Of a stretch of 64,000 nt of DNA, positions 43,903 through 53,219 are shown piece by piece; position 1 is the stretch's first letter; the number at the start of each line of letters is the position of its first letter. Location: NCBI RefSeq assembly GCF_001542625.1, contig NZ_CP016279.1, positions 4,774,001 through 4,838,000 on the forward strand, written 5' to 3'. A program made the position numbers and the translations under genes. Below the pieces are notes generated by a model, which did not search any database, was not told the DNA's origin, and saw only the letters and a list, made by a program, of their open reading frames with translations. The DNA is from Streptomyces griseochromogenes. Its GTDB lineage: Bacteria > Actinomycetota > Actinomycetes > Streptomycetales > Streptomycetaceae.

Positions 43903-45033
43903 ATGCACACTCCCGTCACAGTCATCGGCGCCGGACTTGGTGGACTCACGCTGGCACGCGTCCTGCACGTCCACGGAATACCGGTCACGGTCTACGAGGC
44001 GGAGCCCTCGCCGTCGGTGCGTTCGCAGGGCGGGATGCTCGATATCCACGACTACAACGGGCAGCTCGCCCTCGAGGCGGCCGGCCTGATGGACGAGTTC
44101 CACGCCATCGTCCTGGAGGGCCGCCAGGCGATGCGGGTCCTCGACCGGGACGGGACCGTCCTGTTCGAGAAGGCCGACGACGGTACGGGCGGACGCCCCG
44201 AGGCGCTGCGCGGCGAGCTGCGGCGGATCCTGCTCGACTCCCTCCCGGCCGGCACCGTGCGGTGGGGGCACAAAGTCGGCGGCGCCCGTGCCCTCGGCGA
44301 GGGCCGCCACGAGGTGACGTTCGACGACGGCACTGCCGTCGTCACCGGCCTTCTGGTCGGCGCGGACGGCGCGTGGTCACGCATCCGGCCGCTGCTCTCC
44401 ACCGCCACACCCGAGTATGTCGGCACGTCGTGCGTCGAGACATACCTGTTCGACGCCGACACCCGTTGCCCCGCCGCCGCCAAAGCGGTCGGCGGCGGGG
44501 CGATGATCGTGCCCTCGCCGGGCAGGGAGATCTTCGCCCACCGGGAGAGCGGCGACACCTTGCACACCTACGTGGTGCTGTCCAAGCCGCAGGACTGGTT
44601 CGCCGCCATCGATTTCACCGATGCCGACGCGGCTACCGCGCGGATCGCGGCGGAGTTCGACGGCTGGGCGCCGGAACTCACCGCGCTGATCACCGACGGC
44701 GACACCGCGCCGGTGCTGCGCCACAACTACGCTCTGCCCACCGGACACCGGTGGGACCGCGTACCGGGCGTGACCCTGCTCGGCGACGCCGCCCACCTCC
44801 AGGCCCCGAACGGCGAAGGTGCCAACCTGGCCATGCTCGACGGCGCCGAACTCGGCAAGGCCCTCGCCGCGCACCCCGACGACATCGAGACCGCGCTCAC
44901 CGAGTACGAGCAGGCCATGTTCCCCCGCAGCGCCGAGGTCGCCACTTATGAAGGTGTCGAGGTCCACCGGATCGACTCCGACGACAACACAGCCCACGGC
45001 CTGGTCAACACGTTCACCGAGAAGGACCAATGA
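43903..45033 (+). CDS. TetX-like FAD monooxygenase
   Basis: A 376-residue class A flavin monooxygenase. It has the FAD motif GAGLGG (9-14), SQGGMLDIHDYNGQLALEAA (TetX has a similar GGTLDLHKGSG), the conserved Arg in RGELRRILLDSL, GADGAWSR (153-160) and GDAAHLQAPNGEGANLAMLD (294 onward), ending with YEQAMFPRS as in TetX. There is no C-terminal thioredoxin-like domain, so it is close to the size of tetracycline destructases. Substrate unproven; antibiotic inactivation or tailoring are both plausible. It stands alone next to an IS5 remnant. Confidence 0.86.
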   Translation: MHTPVTVIGAGLGGLTLARVLHVHGIPVTVYEAEPSPSVRSQGGMLDIHDYNGQLALEAAGLMDEFHAIVLEGRQAMRVLDRDGTVLFEKADDGTGGRPEALRGELRRILLDSLPAGTVRWGHKVGGARALGEGRHEVTFDDGTAVVTGLLVGADGAWSRIRPLLSTATPEYVGTSCVETYLFDADTRCPAAAKAVGGGAMIVPSPGREIFAHRESGDTLHTYVVLSKPQDWFAAIDFTDADAATARIAAEFDGWAPELTALITDGDTAPVLRHNYALPTGHRWDRVPGVTLLGDAAHLQAPNGEGANLAMLDGAELGKALAAHPDDIETALTEYEQAMFPRSAEVATYEGVEVHRIDSDDNTAHGLVNTFTEKDQ

Positions 45034-45087
45034 GCCGCTCAAGCCCGGAACTGATGCTCTCCTTACCCCCCTTGCTCAACCGTGACG

Positions 45088-45520
45088 TCATGGCCAGTCA
45101 TTGATGGCGGTCATCTGCACGGTTGCCTCGCAGCGGACGGCGAGCCTTTCGTACCTCGTGGCCAACGGGCGGTGTCGCTCAGGTTTGTTGATCCCGCGCT
45201 CGACCGCGTGGCGTTGCTTGTAGTGCGTGGTCTGGAAGGCGTACGCACGTCCGCCGCGCCTGCCTCGCCGACGCCGGTTGGCCGCCTGGTCGGCCTTGAT
45301 CGGGATCGTGCCTTTGATCCGGCGTCGGCGCGGTAGGCATTGTCGGCCTGGGACGCAGAGCTCTTGTCCGCCGGCACCCGGCCCGGGGCGGGTGCTCGGG
45401 GCTCCCGTCGAGGCGCGGGACGCGGATGTGCTTGAGGACCGGTTCGGTGACCAGCTTCGCTCACACCCCCGCCAGCTACCACCGACGGAAGAACGGGTAC
45501 ACACATGGCCAGGTTCCGTA
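45088..45520 (-). pseudogene. IS5-family transposase remnant
   Basis: The minus-strand C-terminus reads KGTIPIKADQAANRRRRGRR, YKQRHAVERGINKPERHRPL and ATRYERLAVRCEATVQMTAI. Upstream, in another frame, there is DKSSASQADNAYRADAGS (cf. DKAYSSRANRAYLRRR). The second Asp and the Glu regions remain but are frameshifted, and the N-terminal part is missing. Confidence 0.82.
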
Positions 45521-45655
45521 GCGTTCATCGTTGGTCGGCCCGGCTCCACCCCGACCGGCGGCAGCGGTTCGAGCCCTCCCACTGGGCGTCGGCCGGATGA
45601 CCGCGGCCTCCAGGCTGTGGTCATCCGGTACTGAGGGTCATCTTGGTCGACGACG

Positions 45656-46156
45656 TCACCTGCCGGACACAAGCTCCGCCAGGTGGTGCAGCGAGTTGGT
45701 GAGATGTTCAGGGCCGAACGGCGGGAACTGGATGCCCCGCTCCCGGATGAACTGTGGCACCGCCGACCAGTCGTAGGTGAGCGTGACCTCAGTCTGGGAC
45801 GGACCGAGCGGCGCAAGGTCGTAACGCCAGATCCAGCCGCCGAACTCCAGGTGACCGTCGTCCTTCTCCTGCCCCGTAAGCCAGCCGATGGTGTGCGGCG
45901 GGCCGAGAATTTCGACCTTGTTGACCGTCTGGTAGCCACCGTTCGGATGGTTGGCGTGATACATGTCCATCCGGAAAATCTGCCCCACCTCGGTCAGTGG
46001 CGCCCGGTCGACAGCTTCCTGAACCCACCCCGTGCCATCGATCGCAGAATGGGTCGTCGGGTCCGCCAGCACCGCGAACACCCTCGCGGCGGGCACGGCG
46101 ACAGTCAGGGTGGCGCTCACGTTCTCCTGATCCACGGTGTGCACGCTCCTTGTCAT
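45656..46156 (-). CDS. SRPBCC (START-like) ligand-binding protein
   Basis: A protein of up to 166 residues with a polyketide-cyclase/START-like fold: VSATLTVAVPAARVFAVLAD, PTTHSAIDGTGWVQEAVDRA, GQIFRMDMYHANHPNGGYQT and IWRYDLAPLGPSQTEVTLTY. The start is uncertain. ATG 46156 gives MTRSVHTVDQENVS, while AAGGAG inside that sequence better serves the GTG at 46135. The hydrophobic cavity suggests binding of a lipid or aromatic compound. No operon partner. Confidence 0.83.
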   Translation of the reverse strand: MTRSVHTVDQENVSATLTVAVPAARVFAVLADPTTHSAIDGTGWVQEAVDRAPLTEVGQIFRMDMYHANHPNGGYQTVNKVEILGPPHTIGWLTGQEKDDGHLEFGGWIWRYDLAPLGPSQTEVTLTYDWSAVPQFIRERGIQFPPFGPEHLTNSLHHLAELVSGR

Positions 46157-46522
46157 CTCATCTCGCGCCTCCCGCAGACGCGGGAGAGGGACGTTTCCAA
46201 TATGCAGACGACGCGGCGAGGCGGAACTCATCGGTCGTGTGGGCGGAACCCGTACCCGTGCCACCACGGCGGGGCAGTAAGGGCCAAATTTCGAGGTCCG
46301 GGGAGGCGGTCTCACTCGTACGCATCCTGCGACACACCACCGCGACCAGACCCCGACCAGCAACGTCGCAGCCGTACCCGCTTCTGAAGACACGGCCTGG
46401 GCGCTTTCGTCCCGCCCGGCCGCGGCGTGGGGCGCTGCTCCGGACGGAGGGGACGCAGCCCCACCAAAGGCCCGGAGACGGACGTGCACGCCACTTCCCC
46501 AGGTGATCTGGCCGACACCACC
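46157..46522. other. Gene-free stretch
   Basis: About 370 bases between two minus-strand genes. It is presumably promoter DNA for the SRPBCC gene; no coding signal is recognised. Confidence 0.4.
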
Positions 46523-46560
46523 ACCCGGCCGACCGGGCGCGGAAGCTCGGTCGGCCGGGT
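46523..46560 (-). terminator. Strong stem-loop after ABC-F gene
   Basis: ACCCGGCCGACCG and CGGTCGGCCGGGT form a perfect 13-bp stem with a 12-base loop, 16 bases beyond the stop of the ABC-F gene. Confidence 0.78.
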
Positions 46561-46576
46561 CACGCGAGAAGAATGG

Positions 46577-48181
46577 TCAGGCGGGTGCGACCAGGTCGCG
46601 GTAGTCCTCGCTCCACAGGTCCTCGTCGGCGTCCGGCAGCAGCAGGACCCGGTCGGGACGCAGGGCGTCGATGGCGCCCTCGTCGTGGGTGACCATCACG
46701 ATCGCGCCGGGGTAGGAGCCGACGGCGGCCAGGACCTCGCCGCGGGAGGCGGGGTCGAGATTGTTGGTCGGCTCGTCCAGCAGCAGCACATTCGCCCCAC
46801 AGTGGACCAGCCCGGCCAGGGCCAGGCGAGTTTTCTCCCCGCCGGAGAGGACGCCCGCGGGTTTCTCCACGTCGTCCCCGCTGAACAGGAACGCGCCCAG
46901 GACCCGCCGGACTTCGCCGTCGGTCAGGTGCGGGGCGGCGTCCGCCAGGTTCTGCCGGACTGTGCGGGCGGGATCGAGGGTGTCGTGTTCCTGGGCGAAG
47001 TAGCCCAGGCGCAGCCCGTGCCCGTGCACCACCCGCCCCGAGTCCGGGGGCTCCTGGCCGGCCAGGATGCGCAACAGGGTGGTCTTGCCTGCTCCGTTGA
47101 GGCCGAGCACGACCAGGCGGCTGCCGCGGTCGACGGCGAGGTCGACGCCGTCGAGGACCTGGTGGTCGTCGTAGGACTTGGCCAGTGCGATCGCGCCCAG
47201 CGGCATCCGCCCGCACGGTGCCGGTTCGGGCAGCCGGATCCTGGCCACCTTCTCCGTGCGGCGGACCGGCTCCAGGCCGGCCAGCATGCGGTCCGCGCGG
47301 CGGGCCATGCTGCGGGCCATGACGGCGGTGGCCGAGCGGGCCTTCATCTTGTCCGCCTGCGCGTGCAGGGCGGCGGCCTTGCGTTCGACGTTCGTCCGCT
47401 CCCGCGCCCGGCGCCGCTGTTCCGCCTCACGCTGCGTCAGATAGGCGGCCCAGCCTGTGTTGTGGATATCGATCGTCGCCAGAGTGGCATCCAGATGGAA
47501 GACCCGGTTGACGACCTCGGCGAGCAGACCGGTGTCATGGCTGATCACCACCAGACCGCCCTGATGGCCGAGCAGGAAGGTGCGCAGCCAGGCGATGGAG
47601 TCGGCGTCCAGGTGGTTGGTCGGCTCGTCCAGCAACAGCGCACCGTCGTGACCGGAGAACAGGATCCGCGCCAGCTCCACCCGGCGCCGCTGCCCGCCCG
47701 AGAGATTGCCGACCGGTTCGGCGAGCACCCGCTCGGGCAGGCCCAGCCCGGCCGCCACACGGGCCGCCTCGGCCTCGGCCGCGTACCCGCCACCGGCTTG
47801 GAAAGCCGCCTCCGCATGGGCATAGGCGCGCATCGCCCGCTCCAGCGCGGCCTGTCCGGCGGCCTCCGCCATCGCGGTCTCGGCAGCACGCAGCCGGTGT
47901 AGCGCCGTATCCAGGCCACGCGCCGACAGGATCCGGTCCGTGACCGTCACGGCCGCATCGGCGGCGCGGGAATCCTGCGCGAGGAACCCGACCGAGCCGG
48001 TACGGCTGACCGTCCCCACGGCAGGCTTGGCCCGACCCGCGAGGGTGGTCAACAAGGTGGTCTTGCCTGCGCCGTTGCGGCCGACCAGGCCGATACGGTC
48101 ACCGGGAGACACAGTGAAGGAGATGTCCGAGAGCAGCGGGCGGGCACCCGCACGCACCTCGACACCGCGAACGGTAATCAT
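46577..48181 (-). CDS. ABC-F family ATPase
   Basis: A 534-residue protein with two ABC domains and no membrane domain. First domain: Walker A GRNGAGKTT, signature LSGGQRRRVELARI, Walker B LLLDEPTNHLD. Second domain: GLNGAGKTT, LSGGEKTRLALAGL, LLLDEPTNNLD. Between them is a charged coiled linker (RREAEQRRRARERTNVERKA class). ABC-F proteins act on the ribosome, some protecting it from antibiotics and others aiding translation. ATG 48181 is chosen over an upstream in-frame ATG. Resistance is plausible but cannot be assigned from sequence. Confidence 0.92.
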   Translation of the reverse strand: MITVRGVEVRAGARPLLSDISFTVSPGDRIGLVGRNGAGKTTLLTTLAGRAKPAVGTVSRTGSVGFLAQDSRAADAAVTVTDRILSARGLDTALHRLRAAETAMAEAAGQAALERAMRAYAHAEAAFQAGGGYAAEAEAARVAAGLGLPERVLAEPVGNLSGGQRRRVELARILFSGHDGALLLDEPTNHLDADSIAWLRTFLLGHQGGLVVISHDTGLLAEVVNRVFHLDATLATIDIHNTGWAAYLTQREAEQRRRARERTNVERKAAALHAQADKMKARSATAVMARSMARRADRMLAGLEPVRRTEKVARIRLPEPAPCGRMPLGAIALAKSYDDHQVLDGVDLAVDRGSRLVVLGLNGAGKTTLLRILAGQEPPDSGRVVHGHGLRLGYFAQEHDTLDPARTVRQNLADAAPHLTDGEVRRVLGAFLFSGDDVEKPAGVLSGGEKTRLALAGLVHCGANVLLLDEPTNNLDPASRGEVLAAVGSYPGAIVMVTHDEGAIDALRPDRVLLLPDADEDLWSEDYRDLVAPA

Positions 48182-48649
48182 GGAATTACGCTCCGAAAAA
48201 GCGAAAGGACACACTTCTGGCGTGGAAGCGGGTCCTCAGCTAAGAGACTCGGGGCGTAGACATGCCTCCACCGTAACCGACGCTCCCCGCACGCCACATC
48301 CCCGAACCCGTGCAAGGCTGTCGGCGCACCGTGCAGCGCCCGCCACCTCGGCGCCCCCGTCACCCAGCTCCGCGACGAAGAGCTGCCGAAGGACGACGCA
48401 ATCAAGTTCCCTCAGGCGTTTTCGGACATTCGACTGCTACGGCGGGCACGATTGTCGTGCCCGCTCTCGGCGATCACTGGCCCTTGAACGCGTGATGTCG
48501 TCATGGCGGCGTGCGGATGAGGCCGGTGCCGATGATGAATCCATCGAGTGCGAAGCTGCGGCACTGAAGCTGACATGGCTCGCGCCGAACGGCGGTGATC
48601 AGGCCCAGCGTAGTTGAGGCCACGTAACAGATGGCGCGAGGCGCCTCGC
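48182..48649. other. Leader region and unassigned remnants
   Basis: The ABC-F leader lies at the left. On the plus strand about 48345-48420 reads LGAPVTQLRDEELPKDDAIK, which looks like a protein fragment that I cannot assign. No intact gene. Confidence 0.35.
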
Positions 48650-49229
48650 TGGGCGAGGGTCGTATTACCTGGGGGGTAATCGCGTGGCCGGGCGGGGCAC
48701 GGCAAGGTGAAGTCATCGGGTTCCGGGCCGGCGCACTCCGGCTCGGGGCCTGAGTCAACTGACATGAATATCAAGCCACTTCACCGGAACGGGAGTCCCG
48801 TCATGTCGATCTACACCACTGCTGTTGCCCGCTACTTCGAGGCGTGGAACGCCACCGACGCCGACGCGCTCGCCAAGGCGGTTGCCGCGGCGTGGTCCGA
48901 GGACGGCACGTACACCGACCCGCTGGCCGACGTGGGCGGCCACGAGCAGATCGCCGCTGTGATCCGGGCCGCGCACGAGCAGTTCCCCGGCTTCGAGTTC
49001 AGGCTGGCCGGTGATGTGGACGGCAACCATCACATCGCCCGCTTCGGCTGGGAGCTGGTGTCCATCACCGACGGCTCGGCGTCGGTAGCCGGTTCGGATG
49101 TGATCACCCTGGCCGAGGACGGCCGAATCGCCTCCGTCCTCGGCTTCCTCGACCGGCTCCCCGAGGCATGAACCTTCACCCGGGAGAGGACCGATAAGGA
49201 CCTGCTCGATGTCCCCTGCTGGGCGTAGG
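48650..49229 (+). repeat. Segmental duplication, copy 2
   Basis: A near-identical copy of 37192-37771. The upstream dyad is improved here to a perfect ATTACC-N5-GGTAAT. Substitutions are scattered and no insertions or deletions were seen. Confidence 0.9.
48803..49171 (+). CDS. SnoaL/NTF2-like protein, copy 2
   Basis: A 122-residue protein. By eye it differs from the 37345 gene product at only a few positions, clustered near ELVSITDGSASVAGSDVITL (copy 1: ELVSTGDGSAPVAGSDVVTL). All the NTF2-fold segments are kept, so both copies look functional. The promoter-side dyad is also kept. It is followed by a transposase remnant at 49290. Confidence 0.88.
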   Translation: MSIYTTAVARYFEAWNATDADALAKAVAAAWSEDGTYTDPLADVGGHEQIAAVIRAAHEQFPGFEFRLAGDVDGNHHIARFGWELVSITDGSASVAGSDVITLAEDGRIASVLGFLDRLPEA

Positions 49230-49289
49230 CCTGCTGCACTACGGCAGGGGGCCGCCGTCTCACGGCCCATGTCGGACGACCCCGAGCCC

Positions 49290-49660
49290 GCGAAAACCGA
49301 TGTCACCGGGCTGATCCCCCTCTCGACGCGATGCCCCCGCATACGAGGGCTGCGGGCGGCCTCTGGAACAAGCCAGGCTCGCGTCGACGCAGACCCGTCA
49401 AGCTCCACGCCGACAAGGGATACGACTAGGCTCACCTGCGACGATGGTTAGCCCAGCGGGGGATCCGGCACCGCATCTCACGCAAGGACATCAAGACCTC
49501 CCAGCGGCTGGGGCGTCACAGGTGGACCATCGAACGCACCATGGGGTGGCTTGCCGGTTGCCGCCGCCTCCACCGCCGCTACGAGCGCAAGGCCGTGGAC
49601 TTCCTTGCCTTCACCAGCATCGTCTGCACCCTCATCTGCCACCGCCGTCTGAACACGTAA
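49290..49660 (+). pseudogene. Transposase C-terminal remnant
   Basis: Across frames the plus strand gives VKLHADKGYD, a stop, then HLRRWLAQRGIRHRISRKDI, RWTIERTMGWLAGCRRLHRR and YERKAVDFLAFTSIVCTLIC. This is the DKGYD and E-containing end of a DDE transposase of an IS5-like group different from that at 35.3 kb. Confidence 0.83.
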
Positions 49661-49693
49661 CCTCACGCTCAACCCATCATCGACTGCAGCATT

Positions 49694-50023
49694 ATGGTCC
49701 GGGTGAGCAGACCAGAGCAGTTGCAGAACACATCCCGCCTTTGGGAGGAACACGTCCGTGCCGTGTTCCCGGCCAGATCGCGAGGCGCAGAGCCGGCAGA
49801 CATCGACATGGTGCTGCTCGACGCGAGCATCGCCGGATGCGTCTCCACTTGGCTGAACAACGGTGGCACCCTTGATCCGGAGCGCAGCCGGATCCTGCAG
49901 GGCAGCATCAATGACCTGGATCGAGTCCTCCTGGGGATCACCGAGGCTCAAGAACTTCGATACTTCCAGCGCTTGCGCCAGCTGGCCATGCTCGTATCAG
50001 CGGCCTCCCTCAGGGCCGATTGA
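49694..50023 (+). CDS. Conserved-looking helical protein
   Basis: A 109-residue protein, helical by composition, with balanced charge (LQNTSRLWEEHVRAVFPARS, VLLDASIAGCVSTWLNNGGT, LRYFQRLRQLAMLVSAASLR). ATG 49694 is the natural start, although no strong ribosome-binding site precedes it. I do not recognise a family. It lies between a transposase remnant and the methyltransferase gene. Confidence 0.6.
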   Translation: MVRVSRPEQLQNTSRLWEEHVRAVFPARSRGAEPADIDMVLLDASIAGCVSTWLNNGGTLDPERSRILQGSINDLDRVLLGITEAQELRYFQRLRQLAMLVSAASLRAD

Positions 50024-50268
50024 GATGGCTTCTTCGTACCGCGACCGCATCGGAGGAGGGCTCCGGCGTTTGCGGTACGAGTGGCCGACTCGGGCCCAGA
50101 TTGCGTCGTCGCAAGCGTGATCAGTGCAGGAAATGATGCTCTATACCACACATCGCGCCAGAAGCGGTTGCACCGCCTGTCTGAGCCCGCCATCCTGTCG
50201 GACGCCTTCGTAAACCCTCTTAGGCTGGCCTGAACACAGCATCAATACTGGCTCAGCTTGGAGAACAC

Positions 50269-51105
50269 GTGCGACCGGACCAGCGAATCACCTCACGCAA
50301 CGCCCGCTTTCAGCAATGGGAGTCGCTGCTGAACAACCGCAACAAGCGAACGAAGGTACGCGAGTTCCTTGTGCAGGGTGTTCGTCCCATCTCGATGGCA
50401 GTCCGGTACGGCTGGCCTGTCAAGGCGCTGGTGTACGACGGCAAACGGACGTTGTCGCAGTGGGCGGAGGACCTGCTGCGGACCGTCGATGCCGAGCGGA
50501 TCGCCATGGCGCCGGACATGCTGGCGGACCTCGGGGAGAAGAACGAAAACGCGCCGGAGCTCGTCGCCGTCATCGAGATGCCGGCCGACGACCTCGGCCG
50601 GTTCAGCGCCGCCGAGAACTTCCTGGGTGTCCTGTTCGACCGGCCGACCAGCCCTGGGAACATCGGCAGCATCATCCGTTCGGCGGACGCCTTCGGGGCG
50701 CACGGGCTCATCGTGTCGGGACACGCGGCCGACGTGTACGACCCCAAGTCGGTGCGGGCGAGCACCGGTTCCCTGTTCGCCGTGCCTGCGGTACGCGTGC
50801 CCTCACCCGGCGACGTGATGGCCTGGGTCGAGGGGAAGCGGGCCGAAGGGCAGCCGATCGTCCTGGTCGGCACCGACGAGAAAGGGGATTGTGATGTCTT
50901 CGACTTCGACTTCACCCAGCCGGTGTTGCTGCTGATAGGCAACGAGACATCCGGGCTGAGCAGCGCCTGGCGGAGCCTGTGCGATCACACGGTCAGCATT
51001 CCGATGACCGGCTCGGCAAGTTCGCTGAACGCCGCGAACGCCGCGACCGCTGTGCTGTACGAGGCTTCCCGGCAGCGGATCGCCGCGAGGAAGCGTTCGG
51101 CCTGA
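50269..51105 (+). CDS. SpoU/TrmH-family RNA 2'-O-methyltransferase
   Basis: A 278-residue SPOUT enzyme. An N-terminal RNA-binding-like part (residues 1-115, VREFLVQGVRPISMAVRYGW) precedes the knotted domain. Motif 1 is SPGNIGSIIRSADAFGA with Asn131, motif 2 is LLLIGNETSGLS and motif 3 is SASSLNAANAATAVLYEASR. It methylates a ribose 2'-OH in rRNA or tRNA. The standalone position among IS remnants suggests an acquired rRNA methyltransferase, like the self-resistance enzymes AviRb or Tsr, rather than a housekeeping one. That is inference. Confidence 0.88.
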   Translation: MRPDQRITSRNARFQQWESLLNNRNKRTKVREFLVQGVRPISMAVRYGWPVKALVYDGKRTLSQWAEDLLRTVDAERIAMAPDMLADLGEKNENAPELVAVIEMPADDLGRFSAAENFLGVLFDRPTSPGNIGSIIRSADAFGAHGLIVSGHAADVYDPKSVRASTGSLFAVPAVRVPSPGDVMAWVEGKRAEGQPIVLVGTDEKGDCDVFDFDFTQPVLLLIGNETSGLSSAWRSLCDHTVSIPMTGSASSLNAANAATAVLYEASRQRIAARKRSA

Positions 51106-51124
51106 ACGCGAACAACCCCCAGCG

Positions 51125-51642
51125 GGGGCATGGTCTCATCGGTCGCGGACCAGCTGCGCTGGGCCAGGTTCAACCTCGGCGACGGCCGCGCCGAGCGCGG
51201 CGAGTGCCTCCTGCCGAGCGCGTCGCTGGAGCGGATGAAGCAGCCGACGGTCACACTGCGGCAGCCCGTGCAACCAGGTCATCGTACGCTTCGTCCAAAT
51301 GCACTACCTGGGGCTCGTCGACCGCACCCCCGCGCTGGCTCCCTGTGAACCGACGAAGGCTCAGGAGGTCGTCGGCGTCTACGGCATCGATGCGATGAGG
51401 CTCGTCATCGACACCGATGGCGAGTCGCTCAGCCTTACGGTCGGGATCGAAACAGAGATCCGTGCGGCATCTGACCGGAGGCGGCCCGCCGGACTACCCA
51501 CCGGTCGTGATCGACCCGCTGCACCGCGGACGAGTACCTCGTCACCGAGGGTGGCCCGGCCGGACAACGGGGCCACTTCACCCGCGACGAGCACGGCAAC
51601 GTCACGAGCATCGATCTCGCCGGTCGGCTCTTCAACCGGTAG
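51125..51642 (+). pseudogene. Serine hydrolase C-terminal remnant
   Basis: Frames on the plus strand read RWARFNLGDGRAERGECLLP, SLERMKQPTVTL, then, after a gap, YLGLVDRTPALAPCEPTKAQ, EVVGVYGIDAMRLVIDTDGE and GNVTSIDLAGRLFNR. This is the C-terminal portion of a beta-lactamase-fold serine hydrolase. The middle is deleted and at least one frameshift is present. Confidence 0.65.
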
Positions 51643-51726
51643 CGGCGTCGTCCTGACCCGACGGCCAGGTGGCGACCGGCCGGTTCACGGCCGGTCGCCG
51701 GCGCCAACGCCCTTACGCGGATGCCC

Positions 51727-52521
51727 TCAGCCGGATCGGCCCAGGCCGAGCCGCACCGCGCGCTCAAGCGGCGAGTACGCGCCGTCGGCGCGATCGAGGT
51801 CGAATGGAGCGGCCGCCACCAGCGGAGGCTGCGCCATGAACCTGGGCCGGGTGCCGTGGTTGGGCTGGGCGGCATGGATCAGGAACGGGTGGCAGAGATA
51901 GACGTCACCGGCCTGTCCGGTGGCGAGCGCCAGCGGGCGGTCGGGGGCGTCGAGCCTGCCCGCCGCGTCCATGGTCTTGCAGAGTTCCATGAAGTTGATG
52001 CCGCGCTCTCCCGCCGGGGCGACGAAGCGCGGGACGTCCAGGTGCGAACCGACCTTGATCCGGGTCGCCCCGTGCTCGGCGTCGACGTCGGAGAACAGGA
52101 AGAGCATCAGCAGCGCCCGTTCGCGGGAGCGGAGGTTGAGCCAGTAGCCGCTCTCACCCGCAGGCACGTAACTGGCGTCCATGTGCCACCCGGTGTCGCC
52201 CGGGTCGTCCGGGTGCGGGAACCGGATGGGGAACGTGCCGAGCCCTTTGCGTGGCAGCCATCGTCCCGGGCCGACGAGTTGGTCGAACGCGCCGTGCAGA
52301 CGCGGTGTGGTGGCGGCCCGCTGGAACGGCTCGCCCCCGTAACCCGAGAGCCTGACAACTGGCTGGGTCCAGGTGGCGGGGTCGTTCGGGTCGCATCCGG
52401 TCTCGCGCCACAGGAACGCGCGGCATTCGTCCGCCAGCGACCGCGGAAAGGCGCCTTCAAGACGGACAAAGCCATCGGTAACAAAGTGCTGTATCTGGTC
52501 ATGGGTCAGGACGTTTTGCAT
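51727..52521 (-). CDS. Phytanoyl-CoA dioxygenase-family enzyme
   Basis: A 264-residue PhyH-type Fe(II)/2-oxoglutarate oxygenase. The iron ligands His113 and Asp115 lie in GDTGWHMDASYV, and the distal His216 in CHPFLIHAAQPNHGT, with a 2-oxoglutarate-binding Arg in TRPRFM. The start LTHDQIQHFVTDGFVRLEGA is the common PhyH beginning, from ATG 52521; upstream in-frame codons are not family sequence. It may hydroxylate a natural product or lipid. A divergent LysR-type fragment at 52676 may once have regulated it. Confidence 0.88.
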   Translation of the reverse strand: MQNVLTHDQIQHFVTDGFVRLEGAFPRSLADECRAFLWRETGCDPNDPATWTQPVVRLSGYGGEPFQRAATTPRLHGAFDQLVGPGRWLPRKGLGTFPIRFPHPDDPGDTGWHMDASYVPAGESGYWLNLRSRERALLMLFLFSDVDAEHGATRIKVGSHLDVPRFVAPAGERGINFMELCKTMDAAGRLDAPDRPLALATGQAGDVYLCHPFLIHAAQPNHGTRPRFMAQPPLVAAAPFDLDRADGAYSPLERAVRLGLGRSG

Positions 52522-52675
52522 GAGGGAATTCTCAGTCGAAGTCAGTACGCGCGCAAAGGGATTGCGGAGCTCGCGCCACGGACGGCGCAGCCCACAGGAA
52601 ACCGCGCTGCGGGCGCCGCACGCCAAGACCTGCTTTCGACGGGGCCATAGGGCAGAACCCATAGACGCTCCGCAT

Positions 52676-52967
52676 CGCGCAACCGAGCCTGAGTCAGCAG
52701 ATCCGGGCACTGGAGCACCGGGTCGACTCACCGCTGTTCCGCCGCGGGCTGACCAGCGTGGCGCTCACCCAGGCAGGACGCACCCTGCTGGACGTCGTCA
52801 ACCGCGCCACGGGCGAGCTGAACGCCGCGATAGCAGCCGCCCGCAAGAGGTTCGATCAAGACCGTGGCACCCCGTCGCCGGCAATCAGCAAAAGGCCAGG
52901 TCAGTCTCCGGTAACCGACACCGCGGACGAACTCGGCGCACGCGGCGGATTGTGCTGGTCTCGGTAA
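52676..52967 (+). pseudogene. LysR regulator N-terminal remnant
   Basis: The frame reads AQPSLSQQIRALEHRVDSPL, then FRRGLTSVALTQAGRTLLD. This is the recognition helix and wing of a LysR helix-turn-helix. The effector-binding domain is missing and the sequence degenerates after about 52870. It is divergent from the PhyH gene. Confidence 0.75.
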
Positions 52968-53049
52968 GCCATCGACTCGGTGGACATGCAGGCGTTGAGA
53001 GGGCGGGGCTGGCGGGTCCGAATCCTGTAGACCGGGGAAAAGGGGCTCA

Positions 53050-53140
53050 AAGATCCACTTGGTCTGAGGGGGCCGGGCTGCCACTGTCCATCGGGATGTC
53101 CGCTGCGAATACCCACGACAGCCAGGGCCTTGCGATGATC
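53050..53140 (+). pseudogene. Transposase fragment
   Basis: The frame reads KIHLVSEGAGLPLSIGMSAA, then NTHDSQGL. This is the post-first-Asp segment of IS5-like transposases (KIHLxTDxxGLPLSIxxSxANxHDSQ). Only about 30 codons remain. Confidence 0.7.
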
Positions 53141-53219
53141 GACCTCATAAGCTGCAGACGCACCCGCGAATCGACCCTCAACCGGCGGGAAATCGGAGCG
53201 TCGTTGCTGATCGCTCGCA

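Noticed and set aside
46427..47902. 491-codon plus-strand open frame
   Set aside because: Antisense to the ABC-F gene, whose motifs are unmistakable.
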